From: Allobosea lupini
GTDB taxonomy: Bacteria > Pseudomonadota > Alphaproteobacteria > Rhizobiales > Beijerinckiaceae
Assembly (NCBI RefSeq): GCF_900109525.1
Contig: NZ_FOAN01000001.1
Coordinates: forward strand, 806,001 to 870,000
Length of the DNA: 64,000 bases
Reading direction: 5' to 3'
In this document: piece after piece, positions 1 to 10,977 of the stretch
Numbering within the stretch: position 1 is the first letter of the stretch
Layout: each line of letters begins with the position of its first letter
Made by a program: the position numbers and the translations under genes
Notes under the pieces: model-generated
Databases searched by the model: none
What the model was told of the DNA's origin: nothing
What the model saw: only the letters and a program-made list of their open reading frames with translations

Positions 1-898
1 CAACGTCCGCGCCATCGATGCCAATGCCCTCGCCGAGACGCTGTTCGGCGATGCCGTCTTCGCCAACATCGTCATGCTCGGCCATGCCTGGCAGCAGGGG
101 CTGGTTCCGGTCGGGCTGGAGGCGCTTCACCGCGCCATCACGCTCAACGGGGTCGCGGTCGAGCGCAACCGGCAGGCCTTTGCCGCCGGCCGGCTCGCAG
201 CCGCCGACCCGGCAGCCTTCGCGCCGGCACCTGTCGCCGTCGAGACGGAAGGCCTCGATGCGGTGATCACCCGCCGCGAGCGCTTCCTCGCCGACTACCA
301 GGACGAGGCCTGGGCGCGGCGCTACCGGGCTGCTGTCGACAAGGTCCGCGCCGCCGAGCGGCCGTTCGGCAGCGAAGCGCTGACGCTGGCCGTCGCCCGC
401 TCGCTGTTCAAGCTGATGTCCTACAAGGACGAATACGAGGTCGCGCGGCTGCACATGCAAACCGGCTTCCTCGACGAGCTGAAACAGCGCTTCGAGGGCG
501 ACTTCACGGTGAACTACCATCTCGCCCCGCCCTTCCTCGGCGGCGAGAAGGATGCGCGCGGACGCCCGCTGAAGCGCCGCTTCGGCCAGTGGATCCAGAC
601 GCCGCTGCGGCTGCTGGCCCGGCTCAAGACCCTGCGCGGCACCGCTTTCGACCCGTTCGGCTACACGGCGGAGCGCAAGATGGAGCGCGCGCTGATCGGC
701 TGGTACGAGGGGCTGATCGACGAGCTGCTGGCACGGCTCCCGGCCCGGGGGCCGGACGCCCTGGCAACGATCGCCGCCTTGCCGATGGATATTCGCGGCT
801 ATGGCCCGGTCAAGGATGCCGCCGTGGAACGGGTCAAGGCCGCGGCGGAGCAGCGGCTGAACGAGCTTTCGGCGGCAGCAGCGAAGGAAGCCGCCTGA
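1..898 (+). CDS. Indolepyruvate ferredoxin oxidoreductase, C-terminal part (5' end outside window)
   Basis: The reading frame is open from base 2 and ends at TGA 896-898, giving about 298 residues. They resemble the C-terminal end of the large fused indolepyruvate ferredoxin oxidoreductase of proteobacteria, which converts aryl-pyruvates to aryl-acetyl-CoA using thiamine diphosphate and iron-sulfur clusters. Recognisable stretches are NVRAIDANALAETLFGD, the LGHAWQQGLVPV/AITLNGVAVERN segment of the gamma-type domain, and the YKDEYEVARLH segment followed by LRGTAFDPFGYTAERKMER near the end. The catalytic ThDP domain and ferredoxin motifs are upstream of the window. The call rests on family recognition and the gene is truncated only by the window edge. 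Confidence 0.85.
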   Translation, partial: NVRAIDANALAETLFGDAVFANIVMLGHAWQQGLVPVGLEALHRAITLNGVAVERNRQAFAAGRLAAADPAAFAPAPVAVETEGLDAVITRRERFLADYQDEAWARRYRAAVDKVRAAERPFGSEALTLAVARSLFKLMSYKDEYEVARLHMQTGFLDELKQRFEGDFTVNYHLAPPFLGGEKDARGRPLKRRFGQWIQTPLRLLARLKTLRGTAFDPFGYTAERKMERALIGWYEGLIDELLARLPARGPDALATIAALPMDIRGYGPVKDAAVERVKAAAEQRLNELSAAAAKEAA

Positions 899-915
899 GC
901 GCCATGCGGCAAACC

Positions 916-2187
916 CTACGGCACATCGCCTTCGAAGCGCACGCCGAGCGAGCCGAGCGCGCGCCAGTAATCCGGATAGGTCTTCGCCACGCAGCCGGGA
1001 TCGAGGATGGTCACGCCGCCGATCTTCAACCCGGCCAGCGCGAAGCTCATGGCGATGCGGTGGTCGGCGAAGGTGTCGATCTCGGCCGGCAGCGTCTGGC
1101 CGGCCAGCGCCGGATCGGAGGCCACCAGCAGGTCGTCGCCCTCCTCGACACCGAGTCCGGTGCGAATCCGCGACAGGCCCTGCGCCAGCGCGGCGACCCG
1201 GTCGCATTCCTTGACGCGCAGATTGGCGATGCCGGTGAAGCGCACCGGCGTCCGGTTGAAGGCGGCGAGCACGGCGAGCGTCGGCACCGCATCCTGCATC
1301 TGTGAGCCGTCGATCTCAGCCGGCAGGTTGGGGAACGCGGCGATCAGCTCATGCGCCCTGGCGTCGGGCTGGGTGAAGGCGGAAGCCGGCACGCCGAGGT
1401 CGATCGCGCCGCCGGTCAGCACCTCCGCCGCCCAGAGATAGGTCGCGGCCGAAGCGTCCGGCTCGATCAGGTAGTCGGTCGCAGCGTAGCCGGTCGGGGC
1501 GATCCGCCAGCCGCCGCTCGCCGGCTCGGAGACTTCGGCGCCGAAGGCGCGCATCGTCGCCAGCGTCAGGTCGACATAGCCGCGCGCGCCGATCTCCTGC
1601 CCGGTCAGGACGACATCGACGGGGTTGCGCGCGCAGGCGCCTGCCATCAGCAGCGCCGAGACATATTGGCTGGAGAGCCCGCCATCGACCTCGACCAGCC
1701 CGCCTTCGAATCCGCCCTGCCCCTGGATGGTGACTGGCGGGCAGCCGCTCGGCGCGCTGATCGCAACGCCGAGCCGGGTCAACGCCTCGACCAAAGGCAG
1801 GATCGGCCGCTTGCGCATATGCTCGTCGCCATCGACGACGACCGTGCCGTCGACCAAAGCCGCTGCCGCCGTCAGGAAGCGGGTCGCGGTGCCGGCATTG
1901 CCGAGGAAGAGCGGTCCGGCCGGCGCCTTGAGCCGCCCGTCGCTGGTGACGATGAAGCTGGTCGCGTCGGGCTCGTCGATCGCGACGCCCATGTCGCGCA
2001 GCGCCTGCGCCATATAGCGGGTGTCGTCGCTCTTCAGCGCGCCGCTGAGCCGGCTGGTGCCCTTCGCCAGAGCCGCGACCAGCAGCGCCCGATTGGTGAT
2101 CGATTTCGAGCCGGGCGGCATCACGCGGCCGGTCAGGGCGGCCGTCGTCGGCAGGATGGTGAGTTTGCTCAGGGCGGGTTGGGTCAT
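916..2187 (-). CDS. aroA: 3-phosphoshikimate 1-carboxyvinyltransferase (EPSP synthase)
   Basis: A protein of 423 residues of normal EPSP synthase length. It joins phosphoenolpyruvate to shikimate-3-phosphate in the shikimate pathway in the cytoplasm. Visible motifs are PPGSKSITNRA at residues 24-33, the PEP-binding NAGTATRF at 97-104, and the basic LRVKECDR segment in the C-terminal half. It converges on the upstream oxidoreductase with a 17-base gap. The start at 2187 gives the expected N-terminus just before the first beta strand. Nothing suggests a horizontally acquired herbicide-tolerant type, and sensitivity class cannot be judged from this reading alone. Confidence 0.95.
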   Translation of the reverse strand: MTQPALSKLTILPTTAALTGRVMPPGSKSITNRALLVAALAKGTSRLSGALKSDDTRYMAQALRDMGVAIDEPDATSFIVTSDGRLKAPAGPLFLGNAGTATRFLTAAAALVDGTVVVDGDEHMRKRPILPLVEALTRLGVAISAPSGCPPVTIQGQGGFEGGLVEVDGGLSSQYVSALLMAGACARNPVDVVLTGQEIGARGYVDLTLATMRAFGAEVSEPASGGWRIAPTGYAATDYLIEPDASAATYLWAAEVLTGGAIDLGVPASAFTQPDARAHELIAAFPNLPAEIDGSQMQDAVPTLAVLAAFNRTPVRFTGIANLRVKECDRVAALAQGLSRIRTGLGVEEGDDLLVASDPALAGQTLPAEIDTFADHRIAMSFALAGLKIGGVTILDPGCVAKTYPDYWRALGSLGVRFEGDVP

Positions 2188-2259
2188 GGCAGGCTCGCGG
2201 CTCGGTCGCGAGGGTCTTAGACCGTGCCGCCGCCTAGCGGAAGCCGCGTCCGCGGGCCT

Positions 2260-2568
2260 TCAGCCCTTCGCCAGCCCGAACCCGCCGACCGGCTGCGTGA
2301 CGACATGGCTGTCGAAACCGGCGATGATCGGCCTGGCCTTGGCGATCGCCGCCTGCACCGCCGGCAGAGCGAGCGAAGCCTTGTGGCTTTCTTCCTTGTC
2401 CCAGACTTCGGTCACCCAAATCGCATCGGCATCGCCGGGATCGCGAGCGACGATGTAGCTCAGGCAGCCAGGCATGGTGCCGCTGCTCTCGAGGATGTAG
2501 CCGATCAGCGCCTCGCGCTCGCCGGGCGTGGCCCGCATCTTCCCGATCAATCCGTACATGGCAGGCAC
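2260..2568 (-). CDS. Putative antibiotic biosynthesis monooxygenase (ABM)-domain protein
   Basis: A 102-residue protein of the dimeric alpha/beta barrel ABM type (putative quinol monooxygenase group). The N-terminal strand YGLIGKMRATPGEREAL, the central GCLSYIVARDPGDADAIWVTE and the following helix KEESHKASLALPAV match the single-domain fold. Such proteins oxidise small aromatic or quinone substrates without a cofactor, but the substrate here cannot be told. It lies downstream of aroA's start on the same strand with a 72-base gap, so it may have its own promoter. An upstream GAGGAGGTGCC sequence on the minus strand is a good ribosome site for the start at 2568. Confidence 0.8.
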   Translation of the reverse strand: MPAMYGLIGKMRATPGEREALIGYILESSGTMPGCLSYIVARDPGDADAIWVTEVWDKEESHKASLALPAVQAAIAKARPIIAGFDSHVVTQPVGGFGLAKG

Positions 2569-2651
2569 CTCCTCGAGTCCGGCCGCAGCCTGCCCTCCGG
2601 CCTGATACGGCGCAATCAGCCGTCCTGACTGGACCTGTCAGCAGTGCAGGC

Positions 2652-3536
2652 TCAACCAAGCGTGCCTAGCGCCCGCAAGGCCTTCAGCGTCTCGCGCAGG
2701 CCGCGATGCAACGGCTTGTCCTTGCGCAGGACGAGGCCGAGCGTGCGATGCACCCGCGGCGTCAGGGCGCGCACCACCAGCCCGTCGTTCTCGCCATACA
2801 CTGCCATGCCCGGGAGGATGGCGCAGCCGAGGCCGGCGCCGACCAGCCGCTTGATCGCCTCGACGCTGCCGAGCGACATCACCGGTTTCAGCGTCACGCC
2901 GGCTCGGGCGAACCATTCGTCGGCGATGCGGCGGGTGATGCCGCCCGGCTCGAACAGCAGCACCGGCAGGCGCGCCATCGCCTCGGGCGTCAATCGCGCC
3001 GGCAACTCCATGCCGGGCGGCGCGATCACGGCGAATTCGTCCTCCAGCAGCGGCGTGACGTCCAGAGCGCGACCTGCGGCCGGCAGCGAGACCAGGCCGA
3101 TATCGATCTGATTGTCCTCGATCGCCTTGACGATGTCGGAGGTGTTGCCGGTGCTGACCGTGATTTCCAGTGTCGGGTGTTGCTGGCGCAATTCGCGCAG
3201 TACCGGCGGCAGCAGGAAGATGCAGGCGGTGGCGCCGGTGCCGATCCGCACGCGGCCCATCGCCCCGGTCGCATGGCGCGCCATCGCCTCTTGCGCGGCC
3301 GCCACCGCCGCCTCGATCCTTCCGGCATGGTCGAGCAGTTCCGTCCCCGCCGCGGTCGGCTGTGCCCGGCGCCCGACCCGCTCGATCAGCACCGTGCCGA
3401 GGCGGCGCTCCAGTTCACGGATCTGCAGGCTGACCGCCGGCTGGCTCAGGCCCAGTCGCTCGGCCGCCGCCGAGAAACTGCCGAGCGCGATCACCTGGCG
3501 GAAGCTGTCGAGCTGGTCGAGGCGAAGATCGCGCAT
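2652..3536 (-). CDS. LysR family transcriptional regulator
   Basis: A 294-residue LysR regulator. The start at 3536 (MRDLRLDQLDSF) is chosen because the frame open further upstream (to 3710) encodes nothing LysR-like and runs antisense into the divergent acetyltransferase. The winged helix-turn-helix is at about residues 18-60 ([20 protein letters not shown]), followed by a periplasmic-binding-like effector domain beginning near residue 90. The gene is divergent from the GNAT/MFS pair across a 75-base intergenic region, so those genes are its likely targets together with itself. The effector is unknown. Confidence 0.9.
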   Translation of the reverse strand: MRDLRLDQLDSFRQVIALGSFSAAAERLGLSQPAVSLQIRELERRLGTVLIERVGRRAQPTAAGTELLDHAGRIEAAVAAAQEAMARHATGAMGRVRIGTGATACIFLLPPVLRELRQQHPTLEITVSTGNTSDIVKAIEDNQIDIGLVSLPAAGRALDVTPLLEDEFAVIAPPGMELPARLTPEAMARLPVLLFEPGGITRRIADEWFARAGVTLKPVMSLGSVEAIKRLVGAGLGCAILPGMAVYGENDGLVVRALTPRVHRTLGLVLRKDKPLHRGLRETLKALRALGTLG

Positions 3537-3611
3537 CTCAAAGAATTTCTCATGCTCTGCATAACTTCGAGAAGCTTCATTTATGGCACGGCAAAGCGCA
3601 AGATCGCCGTG

Positions 3612-4190
3612 ATGACAAGAATCGACTCCTCCCCCTCCACGCCACCCGTCGTCGTCCGCGACACGGAAGAAGCCGACATGGCTGCGATCCAGGCGATCTA
3701 CAGCCATCATGTCCTAACCGGCCTCGCCAGCTTCGAGGAGACGCCGCCGAGCGTCGCGGAGATGCTAGCGCGTCGGCGGGCGGTGCTGGCACTCAGCCTG
3801 CCCTATCTCGCTGCCGAGCAGGGCGGCCGGATCGTCGGATACAGTTATGCCAGCAGCTACCGGCCCCGCCCGGCCTACCGCCACACGATCGAGGATTCGG
3901 TCTATGTCGCCGAGGGACAGGCCGGGCGCGGCATCGGCGGCGCTCTGCTCGCGGCACTGATCGCCCGCTGCGAGGCCGGCCCGTGGCGGCAGATGCTGGC
4001 GGTGATCGGCGACAGCGGCAATGCCGCCTCGATCGCCCTGCATCGCCGTTTCGGCTTCGAGCCAGTCGGCACCTTGCGCTCGGCCGGCTTCAAGTTCGGC
4101 CGCTGGGTCGACACTGTCCTGATGCAGCGCAGCCTCGGGCCGGGAGACCAGACGTTGCCACAGCCATGGACGGCCGGATCGGCCGGGTGA
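3612..4190 (+). CDS. GNAT family N-acetyltransferase, phosphinothricin acetyltransferase-like
   Basis: A 192-residue GNAT protein. The N-terminal VRDTEEADMAAIQAIYSHHV and the following GLASFEETPPS are typical of the Pat/YncA (methionine sulfone or phosphinothricin acetyltransferase) group. The acetyl-CoA pyrophosphate loop is GQAGRGIGG at residues 102-110, and the NAASIALHRRFGFEPVG segment is near the C-terminus. The start at 3612 was chosen from homology, because the same frame is open far upstream through the LysR gene. Its 3' end overlaps the MFS gene. Resistance to a natural toxin is a family-based guess only. Confidence 0.85.
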   Translation: MTRIDSSPSTPPVVVRDTEEADMAAIQAIYSHHVLTGLASFEETPPSVAEMLARRRAVLALSLPYLAAEQGGRIVGYSYASSYRPRPAYRHTIEDSVYVAEGQAGRGIGGALLAALIARCEAGPWRQMLAVIGDSGNAASIALHRRFGFEPVGTLRSAGFKFGRWVDTVLMQRSLGPGDQTLPQPWTAGSAG

Positions 4191-5365
4191 TCTCCCGCAG
4201 CACCGTCTTCTGCCTCGGGCTGGCGCAGCTCATTTCCTGGGGCGTGTCCTATTATCTCGTCGGCGCCTTCGGCGAGCGGATCGCAGGCGAGCTCGGCTGG
4301 TCGCAGGCGATCATCCATGGCGGGCTCTCGGCCGGCCTGCTGGTGATGGGTTTGACCTCGGGCGCGGTCGGCCGCCTGATCGACCGCCATGGCGGCCGCA
4401 CGGTGATGTGCCTGGGATCGCTCCTGACAGCCGCCGGCTGCCTCGGCCTCGCCTTCGCCCATACTATCGCGGCCTATTACGCCGCCTGGCTCTGCCTCGG
4501 CCTCGCCATGCGGCTCAGCCTCTATGACGCCGCCTTTGCGGCGCTGGCTCGGATCGGCGGCAGCGCAGCGCGCCGGCCGATCGCCCAGATCACCCTGCTC
4601 GGGGGCCTGGCCTCGACCGTGTTCTGGCCGCTCGGCCATGTGCTCGCCGAGCAATTCGGCTGGCGCGGCGCCCTCATCGCCTATGCCGGCTTCGCGCTGC
4701 TCACCTTGTCGCTGCACCTGACCTTGCCCACTGTCTCCGCGCGGCCTTCGTCTGACGCGGCTGCCGCGAAGCCCGTCGTCACGCTCAGCCCGGCCGACAC
4801 GCGCTTCGCCGGCCTGCTCTACGCGTTGATCGTCACCTTCGCCGGCGTGCTCAACGCCGGCATGTCCGCCCATATGATCGGCATCCTCGCCGGGCTCGGA
4901 CTGCCCGCCGCGGCCGCGGTCTGGATCGGCGCGACCCGCGGCATCGGCCAGTCGCTGGCGCGGCTCGGCGAGGTGCTGTTCGGGGCGAAGACCAGCCCGT
5001 TCGACCTCAACCTCGTCGCCTGCCTGGTCCTGCCGCTGTGCTTCGTTGTCGGGCTCGCCGGCGGGGCGAGCGCCATCGCGGCACTCGCCTTCGCCTTCTG
5101 CTACGGCGCCGGCAACGGTGTGCTGACGATCACGCGCGGCACGCTGCCCCTGATGCTGTTCGATCCGAAGAGCTATGGCGCCTATGTCGGGCGTTTGCTG
5201 GCGCCGGGCTTTTTCCTCTCGGCCGCCTCGCCGCTCGCCTATGCCCTGCTAATCGAGCGCTATGGCGCTGCGGCAGCGCTGATCCTGTCGGGAACGCTGG
5301 CGCTGGCCATGCTGGTCTCGGCCATCCTGCTCAGAGCGCGCTTCCACAGCCTGCCACGCTCCTGA
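4166..5365 (+). CDS. Major facilitator superfamily transporter
   Basis: An inner-membrane protein of 399 residues with about twelve hydrophobic segments and the MFS loop GRLIDRHGGRTVM between helices 2 and 3. The chosen ATG at 4166 overlaps the acetyltransferase by 25 bases. An in-frame GTG at 4187 would instead give a GTGA overlap with its stop codon at 4188-4190, and starts closer to the hydrophobic VISRSTVFCLGLAQLISWG. Either way the two genes are translationally linked, suggesting that the acetylase and exporter act on related compounds. The substrate cannot be predicted. Confidence 0.82.
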   Translation: MDGRIGRVISRSTVFCLGLAQLISWGVSYYLVGAFGERIAGELGWSQAIIHGGLSAGLLVMGLTSGAVGRLIDRHGGRTVMCLGSLLTAAGCLGLAFAHTIAAYYAAWLCLGLAMRLSLYDAAFAALARIGGSAARRPIAQITLLGGLASTVFWPLGHVLAEQFGWRGALIAYAGFALLTLSLHLTLPTVSARPSSDAAAAKPVVTLSPADTRFAGLLYALIVTFAGVLNAGMSAHMIGILAGLGLPAAAAVWIGATRGIGQSLARLGEVLFGAKTSPFDLNLVACLVLPLCFVVGLAGGASAIAALAFAFCYGAGNGVLTITRGTLPLMLFDPKSYGAYVGRLLAPGFFLSAASPLAYALLIERYGAAAALILSGTLALAMLVSAILLRARFHSLPRS

Positions 5366-5390
5366 CAATCTCTGTCAGCACACCTCGCAG

Positions 5391-5405
5391 GAACAATGCG
5401 GCAAC
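5391..5405. promoter_or_regulatory. Possible degenerate SOS (LexA) box before uvrA
   Basis: The sequence reads GAAC, seven bases, CAAC. Alphaproteobacterial LexA typically binds GTTC-N7-GTTC, or GAAC-N7-GAAC on the other strand, so this has one mismatch. It lies about 100 bases before the uvrA start. uvrA is a common LexA target in this group, but the mismatch and distance make the call tentative. Confidence 0.35.
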
Positions 5406-5507
5406 ATCGGCGGCTGCGTGCTACTCATGCCCGCCTCCCGCCCGGCTGCACTGGCACGAGCCGGCGATTGCCCTATCTCTACGGCTTAGCCCGAACCGGA
5501 CACCACC

Positions 5508-8483
<2,976 letters not shown>

Positions 8484-8537
8484 AGCTTTGAGCAGATACG
8501 AGGAATTCGCTGCCAACGCCTTATGTAAAATAGAAAT

Positions 8538-9287
8538 TCAGGTCAACGCTAAAACAACATTGTTTACCAAGTCAGTTACCGTGTCATCCGCTTGAGATTG
8601 TACTACGACAACGCTTGATGGATGCGCGGCGATATTCCGGCGGTCTAATTTATCTTTCAAAATTTTAAATATATTGGAATTGAACAATCCCGCACTACTA
8701 CAAATCGCTATGACCTCTGACTCTTTCAGATCATCCAAAAAATTATCGTAGCTACCAACAATGATGCCAACCTTTTTTGGGTACCGCTTGATTATGGCGG
8801 CATTAAAAGCTGCAAGCCGAGACGGATCTTTTAAGATCCAGTCCAGTAAATGAGCATACGTCAGATTCCAAACCATAACGATGCACGCGCGAAAAGCCTC
8901 GGCGCGGTAACATTTAAGCGCCTCAAAAAGGAACGCCCGTTCGTTTATGTTCGGGATTTTTGCCGGAAGGTCAGTAAGAATTTTGCTGACTGCGACTACA
9001 CTATGATGAACCCCGTATCGTTTGTCTAAGTCGACGCGCACCCCTCTTTCCAATTTATAGCCACCTTTGGCCTTCATGAGCTCCTTGTAGCTCACCATCC
9101 GAGGCAAGTATTTTGAGACTCCCGGATCGGCCAAATGCAACTCTTCGAAGCAACGCCGTATGGCAGAATTGTCAAAAATTTCGCGCTTGGCATTGACGTG
9201 CAAATGCCAAGCAAAAATCTTGATCCTACCTCGTGGAGACAGCTGCTGAAAATCTGAAACTTGGCTTACGAGTTCAGACAGCTCCAT
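8538..9287 (-). CDS. Uncharacterised protein: predicted winged-helix-like N-terminus plus HEPN-type Rx4H motif
   Basis: A 249-residue protein starting at ATG 9287, which lies 14 bases inside the preceding gene (stop 9274-9276). An ATG at 9347 is possible but would overlap that gene by 74 bases. Residues about 10-85 look like a winged helix ending in GGYKLERGVRVDLDKRYG. The second half is helical, with EALKCYRAEAFRACIVMVWN and then RNIAAH at residues 217-222, an R-x4-H motif as in HEPN ribonucleases and abortive-infection proteins. The DNA is clearly more AT-rich than its neighbours, suggesting transfer. The HEPN assignment is by motif and helical context only. Confidence 0.6.
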   Translation of the reverse strand: MELSELVSQVSDFQQLSPRGRIKIFAWHLHVNAKREIFDNSAIRRCFEELHLADPGVSKYLPRMVSYKELMKAKGGYKLERGVRVDLDKRYGVHHSVVAVSKILTDLPAKIPNINERAFLFEALKCYRAEAFRACIVMVWNLTYAHLLDWILKDPSRLAAFNAAIIKRYPKKVGIIVGSYDNFLDDLKESEVIAICSSAGLFNSNIFKILKDKLDRRNIAAHPSSVVVVQSQADDTVTDLVNNVVLALT

Positions 9288-9885
9288 TTTTACCCAACTT
9301 CTGTACGTAGTCCAATCCGATATGGTTGATTTCGTACTCGCCGGCATCGTTCTTCGCGAAGAATTTCTTCGACTTAAGGTCGCGCAACGGCTGCCAAAAA
9401 TCTGGAATATTGATCGACCACCCCATTGAACGGAAACACGTATAGATATGACCGGCAGTCACACCATCCGTGCCTCGATTCTCCTTCAACCAAGCAGCAG
9501 CGATTAGATACTTTTTAGCTTGGCTTCCGGCATCCTTCCCCGCCGCGAAAGTCTGCAACGAAACAGGTGAGTTCATATCAATCTCGACGATATCCGGCGC
9601 CTTGGGGGCTTTACGCGGGCGCGATACCTTCGGCGCGGCAGGAGCCGCATCGATGATTTCGGACCGGTCATCTTCGTCATCGACCTGTTCTTCGTCGACT
9701 GGATCACCGCCATTTAATGCCGGAGCTGCCATCGGAATGCGCTTGACGATGGTATGTGTCGCAGGACGAAGCGCGTTCGTAATTGCCTGCGTGATTTGCT
9801 CAATGTTGCCATCAGCAATCTCAGCATCGACCATAACGAAGCGGATGCGTGACGTACCGCCCTGTTTAACCGGAGCCTTTGCCAT
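9274..9885 (-). CDS. Uncharacterised protein with disordered linker and C-terminal winged-helix-like domain
   Basis: A 203-residue protein starting at ATG 9885, which shares one base with the TAA stop of the small ORF upstream (TAATG), so translation is probably coupled. The N-terminal 45 residues (RIRFVMVDAEIADGNIEQITQAI) form one short domain. An acidic, then Ala/Pro/Lys-rich linker spans about residues 60-110. The last 75 or so residues (AAAWLKENRGTDGVTAGHIY onward, ending GEYEINHIGLDYVQKL) look like a winged helix and follow the same pattern as the N-terminus of the next gene. A DNA-binding or subunit-bridging role is an inference. Confidence 0.6.
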   Translation of the reverse strand: MAKAPVKQGGTSRIRFVMVDAEIADGNIEQITQAITNALRPATHTIVKRIPMAAPALNGGDPVDEEQVDDEDDRSEIIDAAPAAPKVSRPRKAPKAPDIVEIDMNSPVSLQTFAAGKDAGSQAKKYLIAAAWLKENRGTDGVTAGHIYTCFRSMGWSINIPDFWQPLRDLKSKKFFAKNDAGEYEINHIGLDYVQKLGKNGAV

Positions 9886-10103
9886 TACACCCCCAGGCTG
9901 TTGAAACCGCCCATCCGGCATACTTGAACGACTTTATCTGTACCCAGCTCAACCACAAGGGGCAATGTTTCCTTTCTGTTCCTCCATCTAGCTAAAGCCT
10001 CAGGATTTTTGTGGACAGCGCGAATGAGCTGAATTTCTTGGGGCACTCGCAGACTAAGGCAACGGCCGCGTTGGCTCCGGATCAAAACGAGGAATGTCAG
10101 CAA
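9885..10103 (-). CDS. Small uncharacterised ORF between nuclease-like and winged-helix genes
   Basis: An open frame of 72 codons from ATG 10103, overlapping the nuclease-like gene's 3' end by 50 bases and ending in TAA that overlaps the next ATG by one base. A GTG at 10046 would give 53 residues and avoid the overlap. The product is basic in the middle (ARWRNRKETLP) with no domain I recognise. Support comes from the tight TAATG junction and from the fact that it otherwise leaves a roughly 170-base gap in a compact operon. It could be a real small subunit or chance. Confidence 0.4.
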   Translation of the reverse strand: MLTFLVLIRSQRGRCLSLRVPQEIQLIRAVHKNPEALARWRNRKETLPLVVELGTDKVVQVCRMGGFNSLGV

Positions 10104-10953
10104 ACCAACGACTGTGAGCTTCGAAATAGGTGGCTATCGCTAGTCCGATCTCCGCGTTGTGATCGGGGTTCGGTTTTGCCGCGCTTCCCTCTGGAAACCA
10201 CATCCCTGCACCGCGCTTGACATGCGTCACCTCATCGTCGGTCGCTCCAAGGAATGCGGCTGCCAGCCCCACCTCCGATCGCGTCCTTGCCGATAGCAAC
10301 CGGCCTATGCCGCGATCCAACAGTCGCTTTGGCAAGGTATCGACTAACTCGGTCGTCAAAGGTCCGCACAGCCCTTCCTCGTTGAGCACGGTGGTCATAC
10401 CCATCGGCTCCCACGCATGTTTGGGGCTCTGATCTGAAACGATCAGGTGAAGCACCGCCACATAAGGAAACCCAGCTTTCAAAAGCTGCCCCGCTTGGGA
10501 AAACCCCATCTCATTCGGCGACTTCCCTTGCCGTTGAAAGCTGGCGCGAATGACTTTGATTTCCGCCGCGATCACCCTGCTCAAAAGCAACTCGTCGCCT
10601 TCGTAAGGGATAATCAGAAGATCGATATCGCCCGGATTATTGACCTCAGGGAGAACCCGATTTGTCGGAACGGCGATTGCAGCATAGACCCCGCTGTCAC
10701 GCGGCATAACGTTGAAATAATCCGGCTGGAGCGAGCAGTAGACCAAGCCAAACAACTTGCGCTGCAAGATCAACGAAGCGGTCATAAGCTTCTCTTCCCG
10801 CTTCAGCGCGTCAGTGCGGGATGCGAGCACGCCGATTGAGCCAGACTTACGATACCAGCCGCGCGATACCGTCCGGTAGCGATCAGGCCCAGCGATCGGA
10901 TCCACGTGCTTTGTCACGGCAGGACGATCTGTGAGCGGCGAAAGTGATGTCAA
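10054..10953 (-). CDS. Predicted PD-(D/E)XK nuclease-fold protein
   Basis: An open frame of 299 residues. A PD-(D/E)XK-like core is visible: NNPGDIDLLIIP with Asp109/Asp111, a strand ending in AAEIKV with Glu131 and Lys133, then FSQAGQLLKAGFPYVAVLHL, whose Gln is typical of helix alpha-B in this superfamily. The start is doubtful. The 10953 codon is TTG and sits in TTGACA, a perfect -35 hexamer, so translation may begin at GTG 10917 or 10905. It is the first gene of the AT-richer minus-strand block. A restriction or defence nuclease is likely, but the target is unknown. Confidence 0.6.
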   Translation of the reverse strand: MTSLSPLTDRPAVTKHVDPIAGPDRYRTVSRGWYRKSGSIGVLASRTDALKREEKLMTASLILQRKLFGLVYCSLQPDYFNVMPRDSGVYAAIAVPTNRVLPEVNNPGDIDLLIIPYEGDELLLSRVIAAEIKVIRASFQRQGKSPNEMGFSQAGQLLKAGFPYVAVLHLIVSDQSPKHAWEPMGMTTVLNEEGLCGPLTTELVDTLPKRLLDRGIGRLLSARTRSEVGLAAAFLGATDDEVTHVKRGAGMWFPEGSAAKPNPDHNAEIGLAIATYFEAHSRWFADIPRFDPEPTRPLP

Positions 10954-10977
10954 GACTTACGTGGATGAGCGCGGGAA

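Noticed and set aside
2706..4190. A 494-codon plus-strand frame running through the LysR gene into the acetyltransferase
   Set aside because: The first 300 codons are antisense to LysR and have low-complexity composition; only the part from 3612 is a recognised protein.
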